Positions 1-8,071 of a stretch of 11,463 nt of DNA are shown one piece after another. The translations under genes and the position numbers were made by a program. Numbering within the stretch: the stretch's first letter is position 1; every line of letters begins with the position of its first letter. Origin of the DNA: Bacillota bacterium (GTDB taxonomy: Bacteria; Bacillota; Dethiobacteria; DTU022; JAAZDU01); the NCBI GenBank assembly GCA_012512665.1, contig JAAZDU010000243.1:1-11463 (forward strand), given 5' to 3'. Below the pieces are notes generated by a model that worked only from the letters and a program-made list of their open reading frames with translations, did no database searches and was not told the origin of the DNA.

Positions 1-2940
1 ATTTTCGATTTTAGCTATCCTCTCCTGCAATATCTTTTTTCCCACCTGTTGAGCGTTAACAACAACTGGCGAGAAGGAAAAAGATTCCCCTAACTCATCC
101 CTAGCTTTATCCTGCAAATACTTAAGCTCAGAATCCAGTTTTGTAACATCTATAGTAAGGCCATGTAAGCGCTCCTCTACTTGGAGCAGCTCATTTTTTT
201 TGCCTTCCAAACTGTTTTCTTGTTCCGCTTTTTTATCTTGTATGTTATCCAGCGAGGCTAGAAGCTTTTTATACCCTTCTTTAATATGAGTAAGTTCTTC
301 TTTAAGGTAAACAATTTTTTTCTGTCTTTCAGTAATTAGAACTTCTTTAGAAGAAAACACTTCTTGAAGCTTTATCCTTTCATTCTTCAACCTCTCTGCT
401 ATAAGTTTAAGTTTATGCAGCTCATCTTTTTGTTTCATGGCTTGTTGCTGCAATGTACTTTCTTTTTCCTGCAAGGAGGCAAATTTAATCCTTAGATCTA
501 CAAGTTCTTTTTGTAATCGAGAAGCTTCTTTATCCATCATCTTTTTTGTTTCTAACTGCTTTTCCCATTCTTTGGTTAACTCTTTTTCTTCATTTTGCAT
601 TTTTTGTTTTTTTAATAAATGACATTCTATTTTATTATCAATTTCCAACAAAGTAATATCCGCTTGTTTTCTTTCCTCTTCAATATCTTTGCTTTCATTT
701 ACAAGCTGTTTCTCAGTAGTTTTTATCAGCTCAATTTGGTTTATAAGAGCGGCTTCTCTTTTTTCAATTTCTCCTATTTGCAATGAAACTTGAGTTAAAT
801 CATTAGAGATTGCATTGAGCTGGCCTGCGCATGAGTGCAGTTGCTTTTGTCTTTCTTGAAATTGCTTACTCAACTCCAAGCATATTTGTTCTTTTTCCTT
901 TATCTTTCTTTCCCTGCCCAGTAAAAACCCTTCTTGTTTGTGGCGCAAGCTCCCCCCTGTAATCATTCCCCCAGGATTAATTAGTTCACCTTCCAAAGTC
1001 ACAAATTTTCCCTTCATATTTAAGGCGCGCGCGGCATTTAAGGCGGCATTCAGGTTTTCTGTTACAATAACCCCGCTTAGAAGATAATCAACAATTTTTT
1101 TAAAACGATCATCTGTTGTTACAATTTCCACGGCAGGGGCTAAGACCCCAGGCATATTTTTAATACTAGAAAAGTCAATTTGTCTTTTTCTTGGAGAGAG
1201 AATATTTAAAGGCAGAAAAGTAACCCTGCCTTTCCCTGCTTTTTTTAAATTAATAATAGCATTTTTAACAGCCTGCTCATCTTTGGCTACGATATATTGC
1301 AATGCGCCACCCAGGGCAGCCTCAAGAGCGATTTCATATTTGGCTGAAGTGCTAAGAAGCGCTGCAACAGTGCCAATCAAACCATTGTTAGCAATTTTTT
1401 GCTTTAACAGAAAGCGGACACCAGCTGTATAACCACTATATTCCTTTTCCATCTCCTGCAACGCCGACAAAGAGGATTGTTCCCTGTTTAATTGTTCTTT
1501 AATAGCGGATATTTCCTGTATTAACCCTTTATAACGAGCATCTAATTGCAGCTTTTTTTGATGGATCTCACTTTCTTCTTTTCTTAGTACATTTTTTCGC
1601 CTCTGTAAAGACTTAAGTTCATGCTGAAGTTTATCTTTTTTATTTATTTGTTCTTGTATTAGATTCTTTTTTTTATCTAGGCTGAAACAAAAATTTTTTA
1701 ACCTCTCCACAAGTCGCTTTTTGCGCTCTTCCAAATCTTCAAGAGCTTGATCCGTGCGAGCAATTACACTTACTATTTGTGCTAACCTATCTCTTATCTC
1801 TTCCGTTTTTTCTTCAATTGACTGACAATCTAAATTCTTTAGCTTCTCGTTTAACACACTAACCCTAGTTACCTGCTTATTCAATTCATCGGCCAGTAGC
1901 TCGAGTTCATTTTCATGTTTTGTTAGTGTTTCCTTTAGCGCCTGTTTTCTTTCCTCAATATCGCTGATACTGTTACCATTAATCTGTAATTTTTCCTGTA
2001 TGTGTAATATTTCCTGCCGATCTAATTTCCCCTGGTTTTCAAGCTTCTCTATTCTTTCTTCTAGCATTCTAATTTTTTGCTGTTCATTGCCTACCAATTC
2101 CTTTAATTTTTCTTCTTTAACTCTGTTTTCATGTACTGCTTTTTTTAAAGTTTCAATGGAATTTTGCAAAGCATGTTTGTTCTTCTCCAGCTCCTCTTTT
2201 TGCCGCAAATACTTTTCCAGCCTGCGTTTTAACAAATACCATTCATGCTGGTACAAAACAGAACGGCTTTCCTTAAGTTTATCCATCAAATACCTATATT
2301 TTTTAGCAACCTCCGCTTCTGCCTCAACTGCAGGGAGCATATTATTTAGTTCGCCCAGGAGATCTTTAATTCTTACCATATTTTTTCTCATTTCATCTAA
2401 ACGCCTGTTAGTCTCATTTTTTTTCAATTTATATTTATGGATTTCAGCTGCTTCTTCAAAAACATCCCTTCTTTCTTCCGGTCTTGCGTTTAAAAGCCAT
2501 TCAACTCGCCCCTGGCTTAAAATAGAGTAACCTTCCCTGCCAAGACCGGTATCCACAAAAAGATTCTGTATATCCTTTAAACGGCAGGCACTTTTATTTA
2601 TAAAATACTCTCCCTCTCCTGAACGATAAATTCTCCTCGTAATCGTTACTTCATCGTAATCCAGCTTTAAATGGGAGGAACAATCTTTAAATGTTAAAGA
2701 CACCTCAGCAAAATTGAGGGGCTTGCGCAAGCTTGTCCCGTTAAAAATTATCTCCTCCATTTTTGAACCGCGCAGTGCTTTTGGGCTTTGCTCACCAAGG
2801 GCCCATCTGATGGCATCCAATAAATTGCTTTTTCCACAACCATTGGGACCTACCACAGCGGAAATCCCTTTCTTAAATTCAATGGTTGTCTTCTCGCAAA
2901 AAGACTTGAAACCATATAATTCAACTTTGCTGAGAAACAA
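1..2940 (-). CDS. smc: Chromosome segregation/condensation ATPase SMC, 3' end outside window
   Basis: This frame is open without a stop from 2940 to the window edge, giving residues 1-980 of a protein that is usually about 1190 long. The N-terminal head holds the Walker A motif GPNGCGKS at residues 31-38, followed by IRWALGEQ. A long charged coiled coil then runs to about residue 510. The hinge domain spans roughly 515-665, with NGLIGTV near 520 and a glycine-rich INPGGMITGG stretch near 660. The returning coiled coil fills the rest. The C-terminal ABC signature and Walker B lie beyond the edge. SMC dimers work with ScpA and ScpB to organise the chromosome and load near the origin; that role is family knowledge. 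The start is TTG at 2940, with GGGAGG seven bases upstream, and it gives the canonical MFLSKVELYGFKSF beginning. The gene follows rnc after 81 bases, a common linkage in Firmicutes. Confidence 0.96.
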   Translation of the reverse strand, partial: MFLSKVELYGFKSFCEKTTIEFKKGISAVVGPNGCGKSNLLDAIRWALGEQSPKALRGSKMEEIIFNGTSLRKPLNFAEVSLTFKDCSSHLKLDYDEVTITRRIYRSGEGEYFINKSACRLKDIQNLFVDTGLGREGYSILSQGRVEWLLNARPEERRDVFEEAAEIHKYKLKKNETNRRLDEMRKNMVRIKDLLGELNNMLPAVEAEAEVAKKYRYLMDKLKESRSVLYQHEWYLLKRRLEKYLRQKEELEKNKHALQNSIETLKKAVHENRVKEEKLKELVGNEQQKIRMLEERIEKLENQGKLDRQEILHIQEKLQINGNSISDIEERKQALKETLTKHENELELLADELNKQVTRVSVLNEKLKNLDCQSIEEKTEEIRDRLAQIVSVIARTDQALEDLEERKKRLVERLKNFCFSLDKKKNLIQEQINKKDKLQHELKSLQRRKNVLRKEESEIHQKKLQLDARYKGLIQEISAIKEQLNREQSSLSALQEMEKEYSGYTAGVRFLLKQKIANNGLIGTVAALLSTSAKYEIALEAALGGALQYIVAKDEQAVKNAIINLKKAGKGRVTFLPLNILSPRKRQIDFSSIKNMPGVLAPAVEIVTTDDRFKKIVDYLLSGVIVTENLNAALNAARALNMKGKFVTLEGELINPGGMITGGSLRHKQEGFLLGRERKIKEKEQICLELSKQFQERQKQLHSCAGQLNAISNDLTQVSLQIGEIEKREAALINQIELIKTTEKQLVNESKDIEEERKQADITLLEIDNKIECHLLKKQKMQNEEKELTKEWEKQLETKKMMDKEASRLQKELVDLRIKFASLQEKESTLQQQAMKQKDELHKLKLIAERLKNERIKLQEVFSSKEVLITERQKKIVYLKEELTHIKEGYKKLLASLDNIQDKKAEQENSLEGKKNELLQVEERLHGLTIDVTKLDSELKYLQDKARDELGESFSFSPVVVNAQQVGKKILQERIAKIEN

Positions 2941-3021
2941 CGAAATGCCTCCCGTCAGAGAAAGAAAATAGTTCTTTCCTTAAAAATATTAACCAATTAC
3001 ATTATCTTCTATATCGGCCTA

Positions 3022-3747
3022 CTATAACGGGAAATCTTTACTTTGAACCTTCGCGGTTATAAAACCCAGGCTTTCCCAGGCAGACCTAGCTGCCTCCTGC
3101 TGTGCCTCTTTTTTGCTGAAACCTTTGCCCTCACCCATTTTTTTGTCCTTTACTGTAACAATAGCAATAAACTCTTTTTTATGATCTGGGCCCTTTTCCT
3201 GGATAATGGTGTAAGTAGGTGTTACCCCTTCTTTAGCTTGAAAATACTCCTGTAATAGGGTTTTATAATCTGTTTTTAATAAAGTTGTATCTAAATCACT
3301 TAAAAAAGGTGCAAAAAAATCCAACACCTTTTTGGCTGTTCTCTCGTAACCCATATCGAGATACATAGCACCTATGATAGCCTCCATCGCAGAAGATAAA
3401 GTTGACAGACGCAGGTTACCTTTGTTGGCTTCCTCACCCTTACCCAGGAAAATAAAATTGTCAAGCTTTAAGTTTAAAGCTATCTGAAAAAGAGATGGGG
3501 CACAAACCAAATTGGCTCTCATTTTAGTTAATTTTCCTTCCGGAAGTTTAGGGAAAGTTTGATAAAGGTATTCGCTTATTATCAGCTCTAAAACAGCATC
3601 CCCTAAGAACTCTAGCCTTTCGTTGCTTTGATCCGGCTTTTTCTTTTCGTAGGAGTAAGATGAATGGGTTAAGGCTTGTTTGTAAAGAAAGGGTTTATTA
3701 GTAGTAATATTTATACTTTCTAAAAAAGCAGTTACTTTATCTTCCAT
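3022..3747 (-). CDS. rnc: Ribonuclease III
   Basis: Ribonuclease III is a double-strand-specific endoribonuclease that processes rRNA precursors and structured mRNAs. The protein is 241 residues, a normal length. The nuclease domain carries the signature NERLEFLGDAVL at 42-53, which includes the metal ligands E46 and D50. It also has PEGKLTKMRANL at 69-80 and SSAMEAIIGAMYLD at 118-131, with catalytic E122. A double-stranded RNA-binding domain fills about 160-229 and ends in the typical KKEAQQEAARSAWESL helix. One oddity is that the aspartate expected three residues before E122 is serine (S119, codon TCT); see findings. The start is ATG at 3747, with GAGGG seven bases upstream. It lies 17 bases after fabF and ahead of smc, so it is probably in the same transcription unit. 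The identification is secure; full catalytic strength is less so. Confidence 0.96.
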   Translation of the reverse strand: MEDKVTAFLESINITTNKPFLYKQALTHSSYSYEKKKPDQSNERLEFLGDAVLELIISEYLYQTFPKLPEGKLTKMRANLVCAPSLFQIALNLKLDNFIFLGKGEEANKGNLRLSTLSSAMEAIIGAMYLDMGYERTAKKVLDFFAPFLSDLDTTLLKTDYKTLLQEYFQAKEGVTPTYTIIQEKGPDHKKEFIAIVTVKDKKMGEGKGFSKKEAQQEAARSAWESLGFITAKVQSKDFPL

Positions 3748-3764
3748 GGAATAACCCTCAATAG

Positions 3765-5012
3765 TTAAACCTCAATTTTAGAAATAGCAAGGCAAGCATT
3801 TGTCCCACCAAAGCCAAAAGAGTTTGATATGGCAAATCTAATATTTTTCTTTCTGGCAACATTTGGGACATAGTCAAGATCGCACTCTGGATCAGGATCT
3901 TCGTAGTTTATCGTTGGGGGGATAATCCCCTCTTTTACAGCTAAAGAACATATGACGAGCTCGACCCCTCCTGCTGCCCCCAAAAGGTGCCCTGTCATTG
4001 ATTTCGTAGAACTAACGGCCAATTTTTGAGCATGAGGGCCGAAAACTTTTTTTATGGCCATTGTTTCAATTTTATCGTTCAGCGGCGTTGAAGTTCCATG
4101 GGCATTCACGTAATCTACCTCATCTGGCGAAATACCTGCCCCATCCAGGGCTCTTTGCATACAGAGAGCAGCTCCCGTTCCATCAGGATCTGGAGCGGTA
4201 ATATGGTAACCGTCTCCCGATTGCCCAAAGCCTACCAGCTCAGCATATATTTTTGCACCCCGGGAAAGGGCATGCTCCAGAGTCTCTAAAACCAAAATAC
4301 CGGAACCTTCCCCCATTACAAACCCATCTCTTTTTCTATCAAAGGGAGAGGAGGCTTTTTCGGGCTTTTCATTTCTGGTACTCAAAGCCCGGGCAGCACA
4401 AAATCCAGCGAAAGATAGGTTAGTAATCGGCGCTTCTGCTCCTCCAGTTATCATTACCTCCGCTTCTCCGTCCTGGAGGCACTTAAAAGCATAGCCGATA
4501 GCATGGCTGCCACTAGAACATGCTGTTACAGATGTTGAGTTGGGGCCCCTTAAACCGTATAATATTGAAACATACCCTGAAGCCATGTTAGCAATGAGCA
4601 TAGGCACAAAGAAGGGACTGACCCTGCGTGCTCCTTTTTCCATAAAAACTCGCATCTGGTTCTCAATTGTATCCAACCCGCCAATACCGGTCCCTATAAT
4701 AACACCTATTCTATCTTTATCCTCTTTTGCAAGATCAAGACGGGCATCAGCAATAGCTTCATTGGCAGCAATAACAGCAAATTGCGTAAAACGGTCCATC
4801 TTACGGGCTTCTCGTTTTTCCAAATATGTAAAAGGATCAAAACCTTTTACTTCAGCCGCAATTTTTGTAGGATAATTTGACACATCTATTAGGGTAACAG
4901 GTGCAACACTGCTCTTGCCTTGACAAATGTTTTCCCATAAAACGTCTTTTCCGACGCCATAGGGGCTGACGGCACCTGCCCCAGTAATAACAACCCTGTG
5001 CTTCAATTTCAA
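3765..5012 (-). CDS. fabF: Beta-ketoacyl-ACP synthase II (FabF)
   Basis: FabF elongates acyl-ACP by decarboxylative condensation with malonyl-ACP in the cytoplasmic type II fatty acid pathway. The 415-residue protein has the full thiolase-fold catalytic set: C165 in [10 protein letters not shown]305 in [12 protein letters not shown]337 in STKSMTGH and H342 in GHLLGAAGG. The C-terminal GFGGTNA loop near the end of the protein is also present. The length matches the family (about 410-415). The start is read as TTG at 5012, with AGGACGG just upstream; a second in-frame TTG two codons later is possible and would change only two residues. It follows acpP after 72 bases that contain a 13-bp perfect inverted repeat, and precedes rnc by 17 bases. 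The Cys-His-His triad marks it as a condensing enzyme of the FabF/FabB type rather than FabH; the acpP-fabF adjacency favours FabF. Confidence 0.97.
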   Translation of the reverse strand: MKLKHRVVITGAGAVSPYGVGKDVLWENICQGKSSVAPVTLIDVSNYPTKIAAEVKGFDPFTYLEKREARKMDRFTQFAVIAANEAIADARLDLAKEDKDRIGVIIGTGIGGLDTIENQMRVFMEKGARRVSPFFVPMLIANMASGYVSILYGLRGPNSTSVTACSSGSHAIGYAFKCLQDGEAEVMITGGAEAPITNLSFAGFCAARALSTRNEKPEKASSPFDRKRDGFVMGEGSGILVLETLEHALSRGAKIYAELVGFGQSGDGYHITAPDPDGTGAALCMQRALDGAGISPDEVDYVNAHGTSTPLNDKIETMAIKKVFGPHAQKLAVSSTKSMTGHLLGAAGGVELVICSLAVKEGIIPPTINYEDPDPECDLDYVPNVARKKNIRFAISNSFGFGGTNACLAISKIEV

Positions 5013-5036
5013 TCCGTCCTTTTAAAATCTTCAGCT

Positions 5037-5072
5037 AAAGAAGTCCTGCCAAAGTTAAAGCAGGACTTCTTT
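5037..5072 (-). repeat. 13-bp perfect inverted repeat between acpP and fabF
   Basis: Arms 5037-5049 (AAAGAAGTCCTGC) and 5060-5072 (GCAGGACTTCTTT) are perfectly complementary around a 10-base loop. In the operon transcript this is a stable hairpin 12 bases after the acpP stop, with A residues before it and only a short UUCUUU tail. It could be a leaky intrinsic terminator or a 3'-end stabiliser that lets acpP mRNA exceed fabF mRNA. That function is inferred; the repeat is seen directly. Read on the plus strand, the second arm is followed at a short distance by an eight-T run (5079-5086). Confidence 0.75.
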
Positions 5073-5084
5073 CTCATATTTTTT

Positions 5085-5315
5085 TTAAGAAGTATGTTCC
5101 TCTATGTAGTTAACAATATCTCCCACTGATTTTATTTTCTCAACTTCCTCATCAGAAATTTCTAAGTCAAACTCTTCTTCCAAAGCCATAACCATTTCCA
5201 CTACATCTAAAGAATCGGCATCAAGATCTTCAAAAGTTGTCTTTAAAGTAACGGAATCTTCGTTAACATCAAGATGTTCGCAAATAATTTTTCGTACTTT
5301 ACCAAAGATGTCCAT
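5085..5315 (-). CDS. acpP: Acyl carrier protein
   Basis: This is a small acidic carrier of growing acyl chains in fatty acid synthesis. The 76-residue protein has the usual ACP length and four-helix pattern. The phosphopantetheine attachment site is S35 in the motif [18 protein letters not shown], where DSL is the hallmark recognised by holo-ACP synthase. Helices II and III are strongly acidic, as expected for docking to Fab enzymes. The start is ATG at 5315 behind a perfect ten-base Shine-Dalgarno, AAAGGAGGTG, at five bases spacing. That is the strongest ribosome site in the window and fits the very high level of ACP in cells. It lies 32 bases after fabG and is followed by the intergenic hairpin before fabF. 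Confidence 0.98.
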   Translation of the reverse strand: MDIFGKVRKIICEHLDVNEDSVTLKTTFEDLDADSLDVVEMVMALEEEFDLEISDEEVEKIKSVGDIVNYIEEHTS

Positions 5316-5320
5316 CTTCT

Positions 5321-5330
5321 CACCTCCTTT
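5321..5330 (-). promoter_or_regulatory. Perfect ten-base Shine-Dalgarno of acpP
   Basis: On the minus strand this reads AAAGGAGGTG, fully complementary to the 3' end of 16S rRNA, five bases before the acpP ATG. It fixes the start and predicts strong translation. Confidence 0.85.
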
Positions 5331-5347
5331 AGGCCCAAATTTTATAG

Positions 5348-6091
5348 CTATATAACTAAACCTCCATCAATAGAGAGAACTTGGCCAGTAATATAACTAG
5401 CAGAAGATGCAAAAAATAATACAGCCTGGGCAACTTCTTCAGGCAAACCAAACCTGCCTAAAGGAATGTGAGATAAAGCCTTCTTTTTTACTGGATCGGG
5501 CAAACTTTCTGTCATTTCAGTTTTAATAAAGCCAGGTGCTACCGCATTAACAGTTATGCCACGGCTTCCCAGTTCTTTGGCAAGAGACTTTGTAAAAGCA
5601 ATTACGCCAGCCTTAGCAGCAGAATAATTAGTCTGCCCCGCATTGCCGTATATCCCTGCAATAGAAGCAATGTTTATGATAGAGCCGCCTTTTTTTTGTT
5701 TAAGCATAGCCTTCGCCACAGCTTTACTGCAGTTGAAAACACCGTTTAAATTAGTATTAATTACCCTGTTCCACTGTTCGGAGGTCATGCGCAATAAAAT
5801 ATTATCTTGCCTGATGCCTGCATTATTAATAAGTATATCAATTTTTCCAAAAAATTCAAGTGTTGAATTTACCAACTTTTCACAGTCCTTATAACTTGTA
5901 ACATCTGCCTGTACAGCCAGTCCCCTGGCTCCTTTACTTTCTAATTCTTGAATTACTGCCTGCGCTTCTTTTGCTCCAGAGCAATAACCTATAACAACCT
6001 GTGCGCCTTCTCTTGCCAAAGCCTTTGCAATGGCTTTACCAATACCACGGGAACCACCAGTTACCAGGGCAACCTTATCCCTTAGCAACAA
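5348..6091 (-). CDS. fabG: 3-oxoacyl-ACP reductase (FabG)
   Basis: FabG is an NADPH-dependent short-chain dehydrogenase that reduces 3-ketoacyl-ACP to 3-hydroxyacyl-ACP, the first reduction of each elongation cycle. The 247 residues include the Rossmann cofactor loop [10 protein letters not shown] at 11-20, NNAG at 89-92 and catalytic N114. S143, Y156 and K160 (in YSAAKAG) complete the catalytic set. PGFIKTEM near 186-193 and the C-terminal [11 protein letters not shown] are typical of FabG. The start is TTG at 6091, with AAGGAGG seven bases upstream. A nearby ATG in another frame hits a stop after four codons, so TTG is the right choice. It lies between fabD (23 bases) and acpP (32 bases), which makes FabG far more likely than another SDR enzyme. 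Confidence 0.97.
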   Translation of the reverse strand: MLLRDKVALVTGGSRGIGKAIAKALAREGAQVVIGYCSGAKEAQAVIQELESKGARGLAVQADVTSYKDCEKLVNSTLEFFGKIDILINNAGIRQDNILLRMTSEQWNRVINTNLNGVFNCSKAVAKAMLKQKKGGSIINIASIAGIYGNAGQTNYSAAKAGVIAFTKSLAKELGSRGITVNAVAPGFIKTEMTESLPDPVKKKALSHIPLGRFGLPEEVAQAVLFFASSASYITGQVLSIDGGLVI

Positions 6092-6114
6092 CCCATTTCC
6101 TCCTTCCCCTAAAG

Positions 6115-7041
6115 TTATTTACCAAAAAACGCTGCCACTTCTTGAAAGTTGTCCATTTGCAATATTTTAATACTTGAGGATATTCTTTTCATAAATCCGG
6201 AAAGAACTTTTCCAGGGCCTACTTCTAAGAAGAAGTCATGCCCTTCTCTTAAAAGTTTACACATCGAATCTTCCCACAGTACCGGGTGACTAACCTGTTT
6301 AATTAAAGCGTCCTTTATTTCGTTCGGGGTTGTAACATAGTCGGCACTTACATTGGACACAACTGGTATGCTTGCCTTTTTTATTATAACTCCTTCCAAA
6401 AGGTCCCTCATCTTACCTTCTATACTTTTTAGGAGGCTGCAGTGAAAAGGTGCGCTCACGGACAGCATTACAGCATGCTTGCCCATTTCCTGGCGAACAA
6501 TACGACAGGCTTCTTTTAAACCGAGCTTATCGCCAGAGATAACAACCTGCCCGGGACAATTATAGTTTGCCGGTTCGACAAAACCTACCCTGGAGCTGCG
6601 GACACATATCTCTTCTACATCTTTTTTTTCCAAGCCAAGAATAGCAGCCATTCCCCCCTTGCCTTCGGGATATGCTTCCTGCATATATTTCCCCCGAGAG
6701 CGGACCAAGGGGAGGGTTTCCGCAAAGGAAAGCGAGTTACTGCAGACAAGTGCAGAATATTCACCAAGGCTTAACCCTGCAGCTGCCTGTGGCAATATGC
6801 CCATTTTTTTTAGGACAGCTAGGGCTGCGCAGGAAACTGTAAAAATAGCGGGCTGAGTGTTTTCAGTTTTCTTTAACTCTTCCTTCTTGCCTTCAAAGAT
6901 AAGTTTGGTAAGAGAAAAGCCCAATATATCATCAGCAAGATGAAAAATATCTCTAGCTTCAGGAAAGGACTCGTATAACTCCTTCCCCATCCCTGGAAAC
7001 TGGGAACCCTGGCCAGGAAAAAGAAATGCAATTTTTGTCAT
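6115..7041 (-). CDS. fabD: Malonyl-CoA:ACP transacylase (FabD)
   Basis: FabD moves malonyl groups from CoA to ACP, supplying the extender for every elongation round. The 308 residues match the family length. Visible landmarks are the oxyanion-loop motif FPGQGSQ at 8-14, nucleophile S91 in GLSLGEYSAL, R116 in RSRGKYMQEA for carboxylate binding, and H200 in SAPFHCSLL. A C-terminal EVGPGKVLSG segment follows. The nucleophile elbow reads GLSLG where the textbook form is GHSLG; the catalytic serine and the rest of the elbow are kept, so I do not read this as loss of function. The start is ATG at 7041 with AAAGGAG seven bases upstream. It sits 22 bases after fabH. Confidence 0.97.
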   Translation of the reverse strand: MTKIAFLFPGQGSQFPGMGKELYESFPEARDIFHLADDILGFSLTKLIFEGKKEELKKTENTQPAIFTVSCAALAVLKKMGILPQAAAGLSLGEYSALVCSNSLSFAETLPLVRSRGKYMQEAYPEGKGGMAAILGLEKKDVEEICVRSSRVGFVEPANYNCPGQVVISGDKLGLKEACRIVRQEMGKHAVMLSVSAPFHCSLLKSIEGKMRDLLEGVIIKKASIPVVSNVSADYVTTPNEIKDALIKQVSHPVLWEDSMCKLLREGHDFFLEVGPGKVLSGFMKRISSSIKILQMDNFQEVAAFFGK

Positions 7042-7063
7042 TATCCAGCTCCTTTAGTTAAAT

Positions 7064-8056
7064 CTATAAAGACCATTCCATTAAACAGGCACCCCAAGTA
7101 AATCCGGCACCAAAAGCAACCATTCCCAATAAATCACCTTGCCGGAAAAGCCCTTTTTCTACAGCCTCATCAAGCAAAACAGGTATAGAAGCAGAAGACA
7201 TATTGCCGTACTTTTCTATATTGGTAAGAACTTTTTCCTTCTCCATGCCCAGGCGTTTGCGTGCTGTATCAATGATGCGTATATTTGCTTGATGAGGTAT
7301 AAGATAGCTTAAGTCTGCAGCAGTTTTTCCATCCATTTTTAATACTTCTTGCGTCGATTCCACCATAACCTTTACTGCAAATTTAAAAACCTCCGGGCCA
7401 TTCATTTTAATAAAGTTAAGTTTTTTATCCAGGTTTTCTTTGGTTATCGGTAAAACAGTGCCACCTCCAGGAATATATAACAGGTCGGCTTTGGAGCCCT
7501 CAGAGTATAACCTTGTTGCAATAATTCCACGTGAGTTGTTAACTTTCTCCATTACCACAGCCCCTGCTCCATCTCCAAATAAAACACAAGTTTTGCGGTC
7601 CTCCCAGTCAACCAAATAAGAGAGAATATCAACACCTATAACAAGTATTTTATGTAAAGAGCTATTGGCGATAAACTGTTTGGCAATAGTTAAAGCATAA
7701 ATAAAACCGGTACAACCGGCGGTAAGATCAAAAGCCGAGGCGTTTTTAGCATTTAACTTCGCCTGTACAAGGCAAGCTGTAGAAGGAAGAGCCTGTTCAG
7801 GAGTTACCGATGCTACAATTATCATATCTAATTCTTCGGGAAGAAGCCCTGCTTTCTGCAAAGCCTGCTGGGAGGCTTTAACCGCTAAGGTTAAGGTACT
7901 TTCTCCCTCGCTTATTATCCGCCTCTCTATAATTCCAGTTCTTTCTCTTATCCATCTATCACTTGTGTCTATCATCTTTTCTAAATCTCTATTAGAAAGT
8001 ACCCTTTTAGGCAGGGCGTGACCTGTTCCAGTAATCCCTACAGTTTCTTGTTTCAA
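7064..8056 (-). CDS. fabH: Beta-ketoacyl-ACP synthase III (FabH)
   Basis: FabH starts fatty acid synthesis by condensing an acyl-CoA primer with malonyl-ACP, and its primer choice sets straight- or branched-chain output. The catalytic triad is present: C115 in DLTAGCTGF, H255 in LIPHQAN and N285 in KYGNMSSAS, numbered from the TTG start. WIRERTGIIERR near 35-46 is the usual CoA-binding region. I chose TTG at 8056 because AAGGGTGG lies five bases upstream and it gives the usual short N-terminus. A GTG at 8065 would add three residues but falls inside that ribosome site. The resulting 330 residues match the family. It begins 15 bases after the end of the plsX frame. Primer specificity cannot be judged from sequence alone. 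Confidence 0.95.
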   Translation of the reverse strand: MKQETVGITGTGHALPKRVLSNRDLEKMIDTSDRWIRERTGIIERRIISEGESTLTLAVKASQQALQKAGLLPEELDMIIVASVTPEQALPSTACLVQAKLNAKNASAFDLTAGCTGFIYALTIAKQFIANSSLHKILVIGVDILSYLVDWEDRKTCVLFGDGAGAVVMEKVNNSRGIIATRLYSEGSKADLLYIPGGGTVLPITKENLDKKLNFIKMNGPEVFKFAVKVMVESTQEVLKMDGKTAADLSYLIPHQANIRIIDTARKRLGMEKEKVLTNIEKYGNMSSASIPVLLDEAVEKGLFRQGDLLGMVAFGAGFTWGACLMEWSL

Positions 8057-8071
8057 TCTAGCCACCCTTTC

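Noticed and set aside
2000..2530. 176-codon plus-strand open frame rich in serine and phenylalanine
   Set aside because: It lies entirely inside smc on the opposite strand. The composition is what the complement of a Lys/Glu-rich coiled coil gives, and no ribosome site or family motif is visible.
2824..2847. Cysteine in the SMC Walker A motif (GPNGCGKS instead of GPNGSGKS)
   Set aside because: The G-K-S core is complete and Cys at this position is a known variation in SMC-like ATPases, so it is not evidence of altered function.
2941..3021. Possible promoter or terminator between rnc and smc
   Set aside because: There are AT-rich pieces such as GATAAT and a six-base GAAAGA/TCTTTC stem, but no matching -35 box at a fitting distance and no stable stem with a U tract.
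6760..6790. FabD nucleophile elbow GLSLG rather than GHSLG
   Set aside because: Catalytic S91, R116 and H200 are all present; I regard the Leu as normal family variation.
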